Positions 1-5,818 of a stretch of 13,665 nt of DNA are shown here, piece after piece. The stretch spans positions 1 through 13,665 of the forward strand of contig JACRFR010000035.1 in the NCBI GenBank assembly GCA_016212635.1, read 5' to 3'. The number at the start of each line of letters is the position of its first letter. Position 1 is the first letter of the stretch. The stretch comes from Candidatus Liptonbacteria bacterium (lineage in GTDB: Bacteria > Patescibacteriota > Minisyncoccia > UBA6257 > 2-01-FULL-56-20). A model generated the notes under the pieces. It did no database searches and was not told where the DNA came from. It saw only the letters and a program-made list of their open reading frames with translations. Made by a program: the position numbers and the translations under genes.

Positions 1-693
1 AAGCTCAAGCCGGAAGAGATCGTCGGCATCCAGATCTTGATCCAGCCGGTCCGGCCAGAGTGGCGGGACGAGTTCAAGCCCGTCGTGGAAGAACTCAAGG
101 CCAAGGCAAGCTTGAAACCGGAGGCCATGGCGGGCGAAGCGCTTGCCGCCTTGGGCAAGGCGATGCGCACGCCCGGCGAAACGGAAGTACTGCGGGCGGT
201 GGAGCGCAATTTGTCGCATCCGGCATTTAAAACTCTCATCCGCTTCATCTATCTCTCGCCCAAATCAATGTTTTACGACAGTTTCGCGCGGCGCGGCCTG
301 GTCGGTTCTTTCAATCAATACGCCGCGTATGACATGAACCACTTTGTGCAGAATTATAGCATGAGCACCCGGGTCCGACTCTGGCACTGGCCCCACTTTT
401 TCCCTAGGCGGCGAGAGCAGGTCCGTAAAAGTCGGCTGTTATTGTATTACTGCAAGCGCGAGATCCCCACCAAGCCGTTCATGGGCAAATTGATCTCCTC
501 CTATTTTATGAACTGGAACTTTGCCAGCAAGATGTACATTATGACCACGGAATCCCTCGCGACTCTGTTCCACCCGCCCACGTTCGTAGTTTTGACCGCA
601 CCCCACGTGAAACGAGTGGAGAGCCGCAAATACGCCCCGCCGGCGGGATTGCCGATCTATGGCGAGGATCGGGATGTCGATAAACTCAAGTAG
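1..693 (+). CDS. C-terminal part of Patescibacteria ATPase-associated protein (5' partial)
   Basis: The frame is open from base 1, so this is the last 230 residues of a longer protein whose start lies outside the window; the TTG at 37 is not needed as a start. The fragment begins KLKPEEIVGIQILIQPV and ends at TAG. Recognisable stretches are FKTLIRFIYLSPKSMF in the middle, TTESLATLFHPP, and the proline-rich end PPAGLPIYGED. From memory this matches the C-terminal half of a conserved Patescibacteria protein that usually lies directly upstream of a TraD/VirD4-like ATPase, here found at 1661. No catalytic motif is visible; a structural or membrane-platform role with the ATPase is inferred from gene order only. 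The stop is 22 bases before the next start, so the two are probably co-transcribed. Sure of the coding frame, fairly sure of the family, unsure of function. Confidence 0.8.
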   Translation, partial: KLKPEEIVGIQILIQPVRPEWRDEFKPVVEELKAKASLKPEAMAGEALAALGKAMRTPGETEVLRAVERNLSHPAFKTLIRFIYLSPKSMFYDSFARRGLVGSFNQYAAYDMNHFVQNYSMSTRVRLWHWPHFFPRRREQVRKSRLLLYYCKREIPTKPFMGKLISSYFMNWNFASKMYIMTTESLATLFHPPTFVVLTAPHVKRVESRKYAPPAGLPIYGEDRDVDKLK

Positions 694-715
694 TTCGAAT
701 ATTACTTAAATCGCC

Positions 716-1273
716 ATGGCTAAGTCTAAATTCAAAGATAATGCGGCCACGTTCACCCTGTTCGCGCTCGTTCTACTGGGTTTTTTGGCGGTATTTTTGG
801 CCTTTGGGCTGGAGGGTCTGCGGAGCATCTTTATTGTTTTCGACATTATTTTGTTTTTGGCCTTGATCTATGCCATGCACCAGGCTGTGCCTTATCGTCC
901 GGATCTCATACCTAGGCCCAAAAAGAAACAAAGAGTGGTAACTTTGGCGCAGACTAAGATCGGAAAACAGTGGCAGGAAATAACCGCTAAATTAAAAGAG
1001 GGTTCACCGGACAACCTGCGGGAATCTGTTCTGACCGCCGATCAATTGGTCGATAACATTCTGAAGCAGATCGGTTACCAGGGGGAGCACATGGCGGATC
1101 GGCTGGAAAAGATCGGCGAGGGCGGCTTTATGAGTTCCGACCGGCTTTGGCGGGCGCACCGCATTCGCAATGAGGTGTTACACTCTCCGGATTTTGAATT
1201 ACCGCGCACCTTGGCCGAGCGGACGATCGAAGATTACGCGGCATTCTTGAGGGAAATTAAGGTGTTGGGGTAG
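716..1273 (+). CDS. Two-helix membrane protein with C-terminal HEPN-like RX4H domain
   Basis: A 185-aa protein. Two hydrophobic segments (about residues 12-31 and 36-56) make a membrane hairpin. A basic linker (RPKKKQR, about 67-73) follows, then a soluble helical domain. That domain carries TADQLVDNILKQIGY and then LWRAHRIRNEVLHSPDFEL; the RNEVLH segment (R151 to H156) fits the RX4-6H signature of HEPN ribonucleases, followed by a closing helix (ERTIEDYAAFLREI). Patescibacteria often encode similar small membrane proteins near the TraD-like ATPase. RNase activity is not shown: the fold and motif are suggestive, and the domain may instead be a non-catalytic helical bundle. The ATG at 716 is chosen because it puts the hydrophobic hairpin at the N-terminus; there is no Shine-Dalgarno sequence. 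It follows the upstream gene by 22 bases, consistent with one transcript. Confidence 0.85.
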   Translation: MAKSKFKDNAATFTLFALVLLGFLAVFLAFGLEGLRSIFIVFDIILFLALIYAMHQAVPYRPDLIPRPKKKQRVVTLAQTKIGKQWQEITAKLKEGSPDNLRESVLTADQLVDNILKQIGYQGEHMADRLEKIGEGGFMSSDRLWRAHRIRNEVLHSPDFELPRTLAERTIEDYAAFLREIKVLG

Positions 1274-1332
1274 AAGCGAATCAACCGCACGAATGTCGAA
1301 CCCCTCCGCTCCTCCCCTTGGCAAGGGGAGGC

Positions 1333-1455
1333 GGCGCTGTTCGGAAACGTCAAAAAGTTATTCCCTGAACCCGTCGAAGGGTAACTTTTTGGCGGGTATA
1401 TGGCATGGCCCTCGACAAGCTCGGGCAATAAAATCGGTGGTTTCCGAACAGCGCC
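1333..1455. mobile_element. MITE-like element A with 16-bp terminal inverted repeats
   Basis: A 123-bp element bounded by GGCGCTGTTCGGAAAC (1333-1348) and its exact reverse complement (1440-1455). Inside are a second inverted pair, CAAAAAGTTA (1351-1360) with TAACTTTTTG (1382-1391), and remnants of a repeat type common in bacterial genomes (CCCTGAACCCGTCGAAGGG at 1363-1381 and CCTCGACAAGCTCGGG). It has no coding capacity, so mobility would depend on a transposase elsewhere. The ends are certain; mobility is inferred. Confidence 0.7.
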
Positions 1456-1460
1456 AGGGG

Positions 1461-1592
1461 GGCGCTGTTCGAAAACATTGATTCCCCCGCTTGCCGAGTG
1501 TCATCCCGGGCTTGACCCGGGATCCAGTGACTAAGAAAACCTGGATTCCGGCTTTCGCCGGAATGACAAACCTGGGGTTTCCGAACAGCGCC
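1461..1592. mobile_element. MITE-like element B with the same terminal inverted repeats
   Basis: The left end GGCGCTGTTCGAAAAC (1461-1476) differs by one base from element A's end; the right end (1577-1592) is the exact reverse complement of the A-type end. The interior differs completely from element A: it carries a 68-bp palindromic repeat (1500-1567). Only five bases (AGGGG) separate A from B. The shared ends with unrelated interiors suggest one transposition system mobilising different cargo, or repeated insertion at one site. Confidence 0.7.
1500..1567 (+). repeat. Compact GTCAT...ATGAC palindromic repeat, two-hairpin type
   Basis: Two hairpins joined by a short spacer: CCCGGG-cttga-CCCGGG on the left and CCGG-ctttcg-CCGG on the right, with CTGGAT/ATCCAG pairing and outer ends GTCAT and ATGAC. 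This repeat type is widely dispersed in unrelated bacteria (known from memory). An enlarged relative is at 9321-9485. It is carried inside element B. Confidence 0.8.
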
Positions 1593-1623
1593 CGCCAGGG
1601 GAGGCTGGGTGGGGTGCCCCTAT

Positions 1624-1651
1624 TTTCAACAGGTAATCGCCAGGTTATAAT
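1624..1651 (+). promoter_or_regulatory. Predicted promoter of the TraD-like ATPase gene
   Basis: A perfect -10 hexamer TATAAT lies at 1646-1651. A weak -35 candidate TTTCAA at 1624-1629 is 16 bases upstream. Transcription would start near 1658, about three bases before the ATG at 1661, giving an almost leaderless mRNA. It lies just beyond the inserted repeats, so the ATPase probably has its own promoter and does not depend on read-through from the upstream genes. Confidence 0.55.
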
Positions 1652-1660
1652 AGTAGTGCC

Positions 1661-3130
1661 ATGCCGCCCGTCCAAGCGCCAATTCGCAGCCGAATACAGA
1701 TAATCAAATACGCTCCGCCCCCGCCGGAGCTGCCGGTTTTGGGCCACTCCGATCCGGCCGATACCTGCTTTATCGGCCAGACCAACTACATTGCCGCCTT
1801 GGAGGAGAAAAAGTTTATTTTTGGCATGCGGCGCGGCGATCGGCGGCGTCATTTGTACGTGATCGGCAAGTCCGGCGTCGGTAAGTCCAAACTGCTGGAG
1901 CTGCTGATCCGCCAGGACATCGCCTACGGGCACGGGTTGTGCTTGATCGATCCCCACGGCGACGTGATTGAAGCGACTATGGATTTCATACCGGAAAGTC
2001 GGATCGAGGACGTGGTGGTGATCGATCCCTCGGATTTCAATTATCCGGTCTCGTTCAATCCGCTGGCCAACATCGATCCGACCTTCAAGCACATCCTGAC
2101 CCAGGGTTTGATCGAGGTCATGGAAAAACAGTTCGGCGCCAACTGGACCCCGCGGCTGGAACACGTGTTTCGCTTTACCTGTCTGGCACTTTTGGATTAT
2201 CCCCACGCGACCATGCGCGGCATGATCTCCATGTTGACCGATCGCAACTACCGCCAAAAAGTGGTGGAGTATATCGAGGACGACATGGTCAAGCGGTTCT
2301 GGGCGATCGAGTTCGCGGACTGGTCGGAGAAGTTCGACACCGACGCGATTATCCCTTTGGTTAATAAACTCGGTCAGTTTCTGTCCGATCCCATGCTGCG
2401 CAATATTTTCGGCCAGAAGACCAACAAAGTTAACCTGGAGGAACTGATCAATCAAAAGAAGATCATCCTGATCAACCTCTGTAAGGGTCGCATCGGCGAG
2501 GAAAATTCCAGCTTCTTCGGATCCATGTTTATCACCAAGATCAAACAGGCGGGCATGGCCCGCGCCTCCATGCCGGAGAGGGACCGCCACGATTTTTATT
2601 TATACGTGGACGAGTTCCATAATCTGGTTACGGAAACTTTCGAAAATATTTTGTCGGAAGCGCGCAAATACGGTTTGTGCTTAACGGTGGCCCACCAATA
2701 TGTCGGCCAGCTCATCCCGCGGGTGCAGATGGCCGTCTTGGGCAATATCGGCAGTATCATCATCTTCCGGGTGGGCGGCGAAGACGCGGTCAAGCTTAAG
2801 CCGGAAATGGCGCCGATCTTCGATGTCAAGGACATGATCAATCTGGGCACCCGAGAGTTCTATATTAAGATGACCATTGACGGCGAATCCTATGATCCAT
2901 TTTCCGCGGCTACCCTGAAGATCATGCCGCCGCCGCATCGCTCTTTCCGGGAAGAAATTTGGCAAGCCTCCCGCCGGAAGTACGCGATTTCCGCGGAGGA
3001 TGCCAAGCGGCTAATCGATGAAGAAGAGTCCACTATTATCCGCAGCGCGCAGGAGAAGGCGATCATCGAGGGCAAAAAAGGAGGTCTCGCCGCCGCTGTG
3101 CCGGCGCAAGACATTGAGCCACTGATTTAG
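1661..3130 (+). CDS. TraD/VirD4-like DNA-translocating ATPase, Patescibacteria type
   Basis: A 489-aa P-loop ATPase of the type IV coupling-protein/HerA-like superfamily. Walker A is GKSGVGKS (residues 69-76), preceded by DRRRHLYVIGK. LCLIDPHGD (93-101) is the conserved strand after the first helix. DFYLYVDEFHN (311-321) is Walker B with the catalytic D-E pair. LTVAHQY (341-347) supplies the sensor glutamine. No membrane segment is visible, unlike plasmid TraD, so the protein is probably a soluble hexameric motor; the proline-rich start PPPPELP may bind a membrane partner. The family pumps DNA or remodels protein-DNA complexes. No relaxase or VirB genes are in the window, so a conjugation role is not supported; many Patescibacteria have such ATPases on the chromosome. 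The ATG is supported by the promoter just upstream. The C-terminal region (440-475) is charged and helical. Confidence 0.9.
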   Translation: MPPVQAPIRSRIQIIKYAPPPPELPVLGHSDPADTCFIGQTNYIAALEEKKFIFGMRRGDRRRHLYVIGKSGVGKSKLLELLIRQDIAYGHGLCLIDPHGDVIEATMDFIPESRIEDVVVIDPSDFNYPVSFNPLANIDPTFKHILTQGLIEVMEKQFGANWTPRLEHVFRFTCLALLDYPHATMRGMISMLTDRNYRQKVVEYIEDDMVKRFWAIEFADWSEKFDTDAIIPLVNKLGQFLSDPMLRNIFGQKTNKVNLEELINQKKIILINLCKGRIGEENSSFFGSMFITKIKQAGMARASMPERDRHDFYLYVDEFHNLVTETFENILSEARKYGLCLTVAHQYVGQLIPRVQMAVLGNIGSIIIFRVGGEDAVKLKPEMAPIFDVKDMINLGTREFYIKMTIDGESYDPFSAATLKIMPPPHRSFREEIWQASRRKYAISAEDAKRLIDEEESTIIRSAQEKAIIEGKKGGLAAAVPAQDIEPLI

Positions 3131-3200
3131 ATCAACGAATAACGAATATATTACGTATTTGCGAATTCGTAAATTCGAAACAGATTCGCTATTCGCTGAT
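3131..3200. repeat. 70-bp AT-rich palindromic repeat
   Basis: The arms are ATCAACGAATAACGAAT (3131-3147) and, inverted, ATTCGCTATTCGCTGAT (3184-3200), pairing at 15 of 17 positions. A near-palindrome TTTGCGAATTCGTAAA sits in the middle. It starts directly after the stop codon of the ATPase gene. There is no U-tract, so it is not a typical terminator, though the RNA fold could stabilise the 3' end. Confidence 0.65.
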
Positions 3201-3232
3201 TGCCCAAAGGTCGGAATTAATTCAATAAATGC

Positions 3233-3541
3233 ATGGTACTGGTTTACACCACGTGCCAGACAATAGATGAGGCCAAAGAGCTTGGGCGGCGAGTCTTAAA
3301 GGCACGGGTTGCCTCCGGTGTGGACATCTGGCCGATCACCACGATCGCGATCGAGGGCGAAGAACTGAAAGAACTTGAGGAAGCAGTGCTATTTATCCGG
3401 ACCAACGAGAATAAATTAGCCGAACTGGAGGAGTTTCTGGAAAAACGCCACACCCACTCTGTGCCGTTTGTGGCGGGCATCGATGTGCGCCGACTGAATC
3501 GCACCTATCGCGAGTGGATGAGCACGTTCATTGTGCGCTAA
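3233..3541 (+). CDS. cutA: Divergent CutA1-like protein
   Basis: A 102-aa protein of the usual CutA length. CutA proteins form compact trimers with a ferredoxin-like fold, historically linked to divalent-cation tolerance; the molecular role is unsettled. Family signs are the first strand MVLVYTTCQTIDEAKELGRRVL, the acidic stretch EGEELKELEEAVLFIRT, and the C-terminal HTHSVPFVAGIDVRRLNRTYREWM, which matches the usual H-Y-x-x-P...N-x-x-Y-x-x-W pattern. Oddities: the usual A-C-V-N segment is S-G-V-D (28-31), and the tryptophan-rich strand is replaced by TTIAIEGE. Metal-binding or trimer-core properties may therefore differ. The ATG at 3233 is chosen over an overlapping out-of-frame ATG at 3229. 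No Shine-Dalgarno sequence or clear promoter is visible. Confidence 0.75.
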   Translation: MVLVYTTCQTIDEAKELGRRVLKARVASGVDIWPITTIAIEGEELKELEEAVLFIRTNENKLAELEEFLEKRHTHSVPFVAGIDVRRLNRTYREWMSTFIVR

Positions 3542-3566
3542 GACGCGAATCGCGCGGCCATTCTAA

Positions 3567-3581
3567 CCTTGCCAGGCAAGG
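3567..3581 (+). terminator. Weak hairpin downstream of cutA
   Basis: CCTTGC-cag-GCAAGG forms a 6-bp stem 26 bases after the cutA stop. The nearest T-run (TTTT) is ten bases further on, so this is a poor intrinsic terminator and may be only another small palindrome. Confidence 0.25.
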
Positions 3582-3641
3582 CGGCGGGAGTTTTATTGCA
3601 ACGCATTGAGATTAGGCCTCGAGGAATTTCACTAATGCTCG

Positions 3642-3678
3642 GAGGCCGGGCCTCGAGGGATTCCGGAGGCCCGGCCTC
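3642..3678. repeat. GC-rich hairpin repeat between cutA and the zinc-ribbon gene
   Basis: GAGGCCGGGCCT (3642-3653) pairs perfectly with AGGCCCGGCCTC (3667-3678) over a 13-base loop. A related half-copy, AGGCCTCGAGG, is just upstream (3614-3624). The right arm and its flank (AGGCCCGGCCTC then ATGATTTCATTCAT) resemble 9535-9556 (AGGCCCGACCTCATTGATTCAT), so this is a dispersed family. The rest of the 212-base gap 3542-3753 is AT-rich with no clear promoter. Confidence 0.6.
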
Positions 3679-3753
3679 TATGATTTCATTCATATATTAT
3701 CGGCATCATAAATAATTCCATGAGCGAGTAGATTTTACATGCCTGCTTAGCTT

Positions 3754-5580
3754 ATGCCAACGACCATGCCTGATTCAGAAACAAAAATCTGTCAAAATTG
3801 TCGGGCTTCTTTCGCAATCGACGCTTCAGACCTCGATTTTTACCGCAAAATATCCGTCCCCCCTCCCACCTTTTGTCCCGATTGCCGGATGCAGCGGCGG
3901 TTCGCCTGGCGGAATGAACGGACTCTCTACCGCAATACTTGCGCCGCGACTGGCAAGCCAGTTATCTCTTGTTTCGCTCCGGATTCCGGTCTGACGGTCT
4001 ATGACCGTGATTATTGGTGGTCCGACAATTGGGATCCGTTCTCCTTCGGCACAGATTATGATTTCCAGCGGCCGTTCTTCGCCCAATTCTCGGAATTGCT
4101 GCGGCGGGTGCCAATGCCCGCAGTGTTCAGCACCAATACCGTTAACTGCAACTACTGCAATTACGTAGGCGAGATGAAAGACGCTTATCTGGTCGGTGCC
4201 TCCTGGGCGGGAGAAAACCTGGCGTATGCTTCCCGGGAAGATTATTGCAAAGATTCCATGGATCTTTTTGGAGTGATGCTGTCGGAGCGCTGCTATGACT
4301 GCGTGTCCGTACTTAAATCGTCCCAAACGTATTTTTCCCAAAATTGTGAGAGCTGTTCCGCTTGCGCCTTATGCCTGGAATGTCGGGGTTGCAATGACTG
4401 TGTCGGTTGCGTGAACTTGCGCAACAAGTCGTACCATATTTTCAACCAACCCTACGATCGGGAAAGCTATCGTCAAGCCTTGGCGGAGCTGCGCTTGGAC
4501 ACCCAGTCGGGCCTCGCGGCTGCCCGGCAGCGGTTTGAGGAGCTGAAACTTCGGAGTTTGCGTAAGTTCGCCAACATTACCAGCTGTCAGAATGTCACCG
4601 GAGATTACATCGCCAACGCGGCCAACTGCAGGTTCATCTTTGATTCGGCGGACGACGTGCGCGATTGCCGGTATTGCCAGAACATTGCGTCCAAGGCCTA
4701 TGGCTGCTACGACGGTTACGGGATCGGCGCCCAGTGCGAATTAACCTACGAATCATTCAATACCGGCGTGCAGGGCGTGCGCCAGTGCTTCTGCGGTACG
4801 GTCTACGGAGGCACGGACATTTATTATTCGATCAATTGCCACAATTGCATGAACTTGTTCGGTTGCGTTGGTTTGCGCAACAAAGAGTACTGCATTTTTA
4901 ATCGCCAGTACGGCAAAGAAGAGTACCGCGAACTGCGGGCACGGATAATTCGGCAGATGAGCGATCGGCCGTATGTGTCCAAGGTCAATAGTCAGAAGTC
5001 AGTTGTCTACAAGTATGGCGAGTTTTACCCGATTGAGCTCTCGCCCTTCGCCTACAACGCCACCGTGGCCCAGGACTTTATGCCGCTCTCGCCAGATAAA
5101 ATCCGATCCGAAGGGTATACCTACCGCGAGCCGGAAGTGCCGCCGTATCAGGCGACGATCGCGGCCCAGGACCTGCCGGACAGTATTCAAGACGCAACCG
5201 AGGCAATAACCAAAGAGATAATCTCCTGTCAGGGCTGCGGGAAAGTTTACCGCATTATATCCAAGGAACTCTCGTTTTTAGAGCAAGCCGGCTTGCCTCT
5301 GCCGCGGCGTTGCCCGGAATGTCGCCACCAGGACCGACTAGCCCTGCGCAATCCAATGAAGCTCTGGCACCGTCATTGCGCCTGCGGCGGGCGGGGCCGC
5401 CAGCTCAATACTACGCCTTCGCAAGACGTAGTTGCGTCTTGCGAAGGCGTAGTATGCCAAAACACCGCCAAGCATTTTCACGGTGAGGCGCCGTGCCCGA
5501 ACGAGTTTGAAACTGCCTACCCGCCCGACTCGCCAGCCATCATTTATTGCGAGCAGTGTTACAACGCCGAGGTGGTCTGA
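3754..5580 (+). CDS. Large multi-zinc-ribbon protein, Patescibacteria-type family
   Basis: A 608-aa cytosolic protein. An N-terminal ribbon has C13/C16 and C41/C44 (CQNC...CPDC), followed by MQRRFAWRNERTLY. A central Cys-rich region carries two copies of one module: CNDCVGCVNLRNKSYHIFNQ (about 213-232) and CHNCMNLFGCVGLRNKEYC (362-380), each followed by a Y-x-(K/R)-E-x-Y-R helix. A C-terminal ribbon has C492/C495 and C520/C523, then C542/C544, C581 and C599/C602, with NEFETAY near the end. The cysteine pairs suggest structural zinc; the function is unknown, though such proteins are frequent in Patescibacteria, where they are often given an unhelpful 'caib/baif' label. Residues 552-568 come from a palindrome inserted in frame (5408-5455), which adds two cysteines. 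Starts at 3754 and 3766 are both possible. No Shine-Dalgarno sequence is seen. It ends with TGA. Confidence 0.85.
   Translation: MPTTMPDSETKICQNCRASFAIDASDLDFYRKISVPPPTFCPDCRMQRRFAWRNERTLYRNTCAATGKPVISCFAPDSGLTVYDRDYWWSDNWDPFSFGTDYDFQRPFFAQFSELLRRVPMPAVFSTNTVNCNYCNYVGEMKDAYLVGASWAGENLAYASREDYCKDSMDLFGVMLSERCYDCVSVLKSSQTYFSQNCESCSACALCLECRGCNDCVGCVNLRNKSYHIFNQPYDRESYRQALAELRLDTQSGLAAARQRFEELKLRSLRKFANITSCQNVTGDYIANAANCRFIFDSADDVRDCRYCQNIASKAYGCYDGYGIGAQCELTYESFNTGVQGVRQCFCGTVYGGTDIYYSINCHNCMNLFGCVGLRNKEYCIFNRQYGKEEYRELRARIIRQMSDRPYVSKVNSQKSVVYKYGEFYPIELSPFAYNATVAQDFMPLSPDKIRSEGYTYREPEVPPYQATIAAQDLPDSIQDATEAITKEIISCQGCGKVYRIISKELSFLEQAGLPLPRRCPECRHQDRLALRNPMKLWHRHCACGGRGRQLNTTPSQDVVASCEGVVCQNTAKHFHGEAPCPNEFETAYPPDSPAIIYCEQCYNAEVV
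5408..5455. repeat. Perfect 21-bp palindrome inserted in frame in the zinc-ribbon gene
   Basis: Left arm 5408-5428 (starts ATACTACGCC) and right arm 5435-5455 (ends GGCGTAGTAT) are perfect reverse complements with a 6-base loop TAGTTG. Total length is 48 bp, a multiple of three. It encodes about NTTPSQDVVASCEGVV (residues 552-567), between the CAC pair and the conserved HFHGEAPCPNEFETAY end. A perfect palindrome this long is not explained by protein constraint, so insertion of a mobile palindrome is the best explanation. Confidence 0.8.
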
Positions 5581-5634
5581 AGCAACTCATCAAGTTGTAG
5601 GGTTATGAAGTTTCGCGACAATCGCGGGATCTGG

Positions 5635-5685
5635 TTCATCGGATGACCCCATATTACACATTCTGTCTTTTGGTCATCCGATGAA
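5635..5685. repeat. 14-bp inverted repeat with 23-base loop
   Basis: TTCATCGGATGACC (5635-5648) and GGTCATCCGATGAA (5672-5685) pair perfectly and are followed by an A-run. The A-run is on the wrong side to make a terminator for either strand. The rest of the gap 5581-5818 is AT-rich; no convincing promoter for the aminopeptidase gene was identified. Confidence 0.65.
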
Positions 5686-5818
5686 AAAAAATTGGGGATT
5701 TTAGAGATCAGAGTAGGTTCAATATTGCGTGGCCCAAGGTTATCAACGTTTATCTAAAAATTCTTGCCGCTTTGATTTTATTTAACCTTTTTGATACCGT
5801 GTATGACATTAACTAATC

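Larger units (their letters stand above)
1300..1615 (+). repeat. 43-bp GC-rich repeat split by an insertion
   Basis: The left part (1300-1331, containing the stem CTCCCCTTGGCAAGGGGAG) and the right part (1605-1615, CTGGGTGGGGT) join to give a 43-bp sequence. It agrees at 40 of 43 positions with the reverse complement of an intact copy at 9176-9218. The sequence between is an insertion flanked by an 8-bp direct repeat AGGGGAGG (1324-1331 and 1597-1604), as expected for a target-site duplication. A further AGGGG lies between the two inserted elements (1456-1460). The match was made by eye. Confidence 0.75.

Noticed and set aside
1274..1660. Degraded insertion sequence with a transposase remnant
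   Set aside because: The two elements total about 260 bp and contain only palindromes; no transposase-like peptide is found in any frame.
1358..2590. 410-codon open frame on the minus strand, antisense to the ATPase gene and adjoining repeats
   Set aside because: Its translation is rich in His, Gln and Asp with no known motif, and it overlaps a clearly conserved ATPase on the other strand; it also runs through the inserted repeats.
4973..5209. Small overlapping genes inside the zinc-ribbon gene
   Set aside because: Out-of-frame readings of a strongly Cys-patterned gene; no start signals or recognisable products.
5635..5685. Intrinsic terminator of the zinc-ribbon gene
   Set aside because: The stem is followed by A residues on the + strand, so no U-tract follows the hairpin in RNA from either strand.
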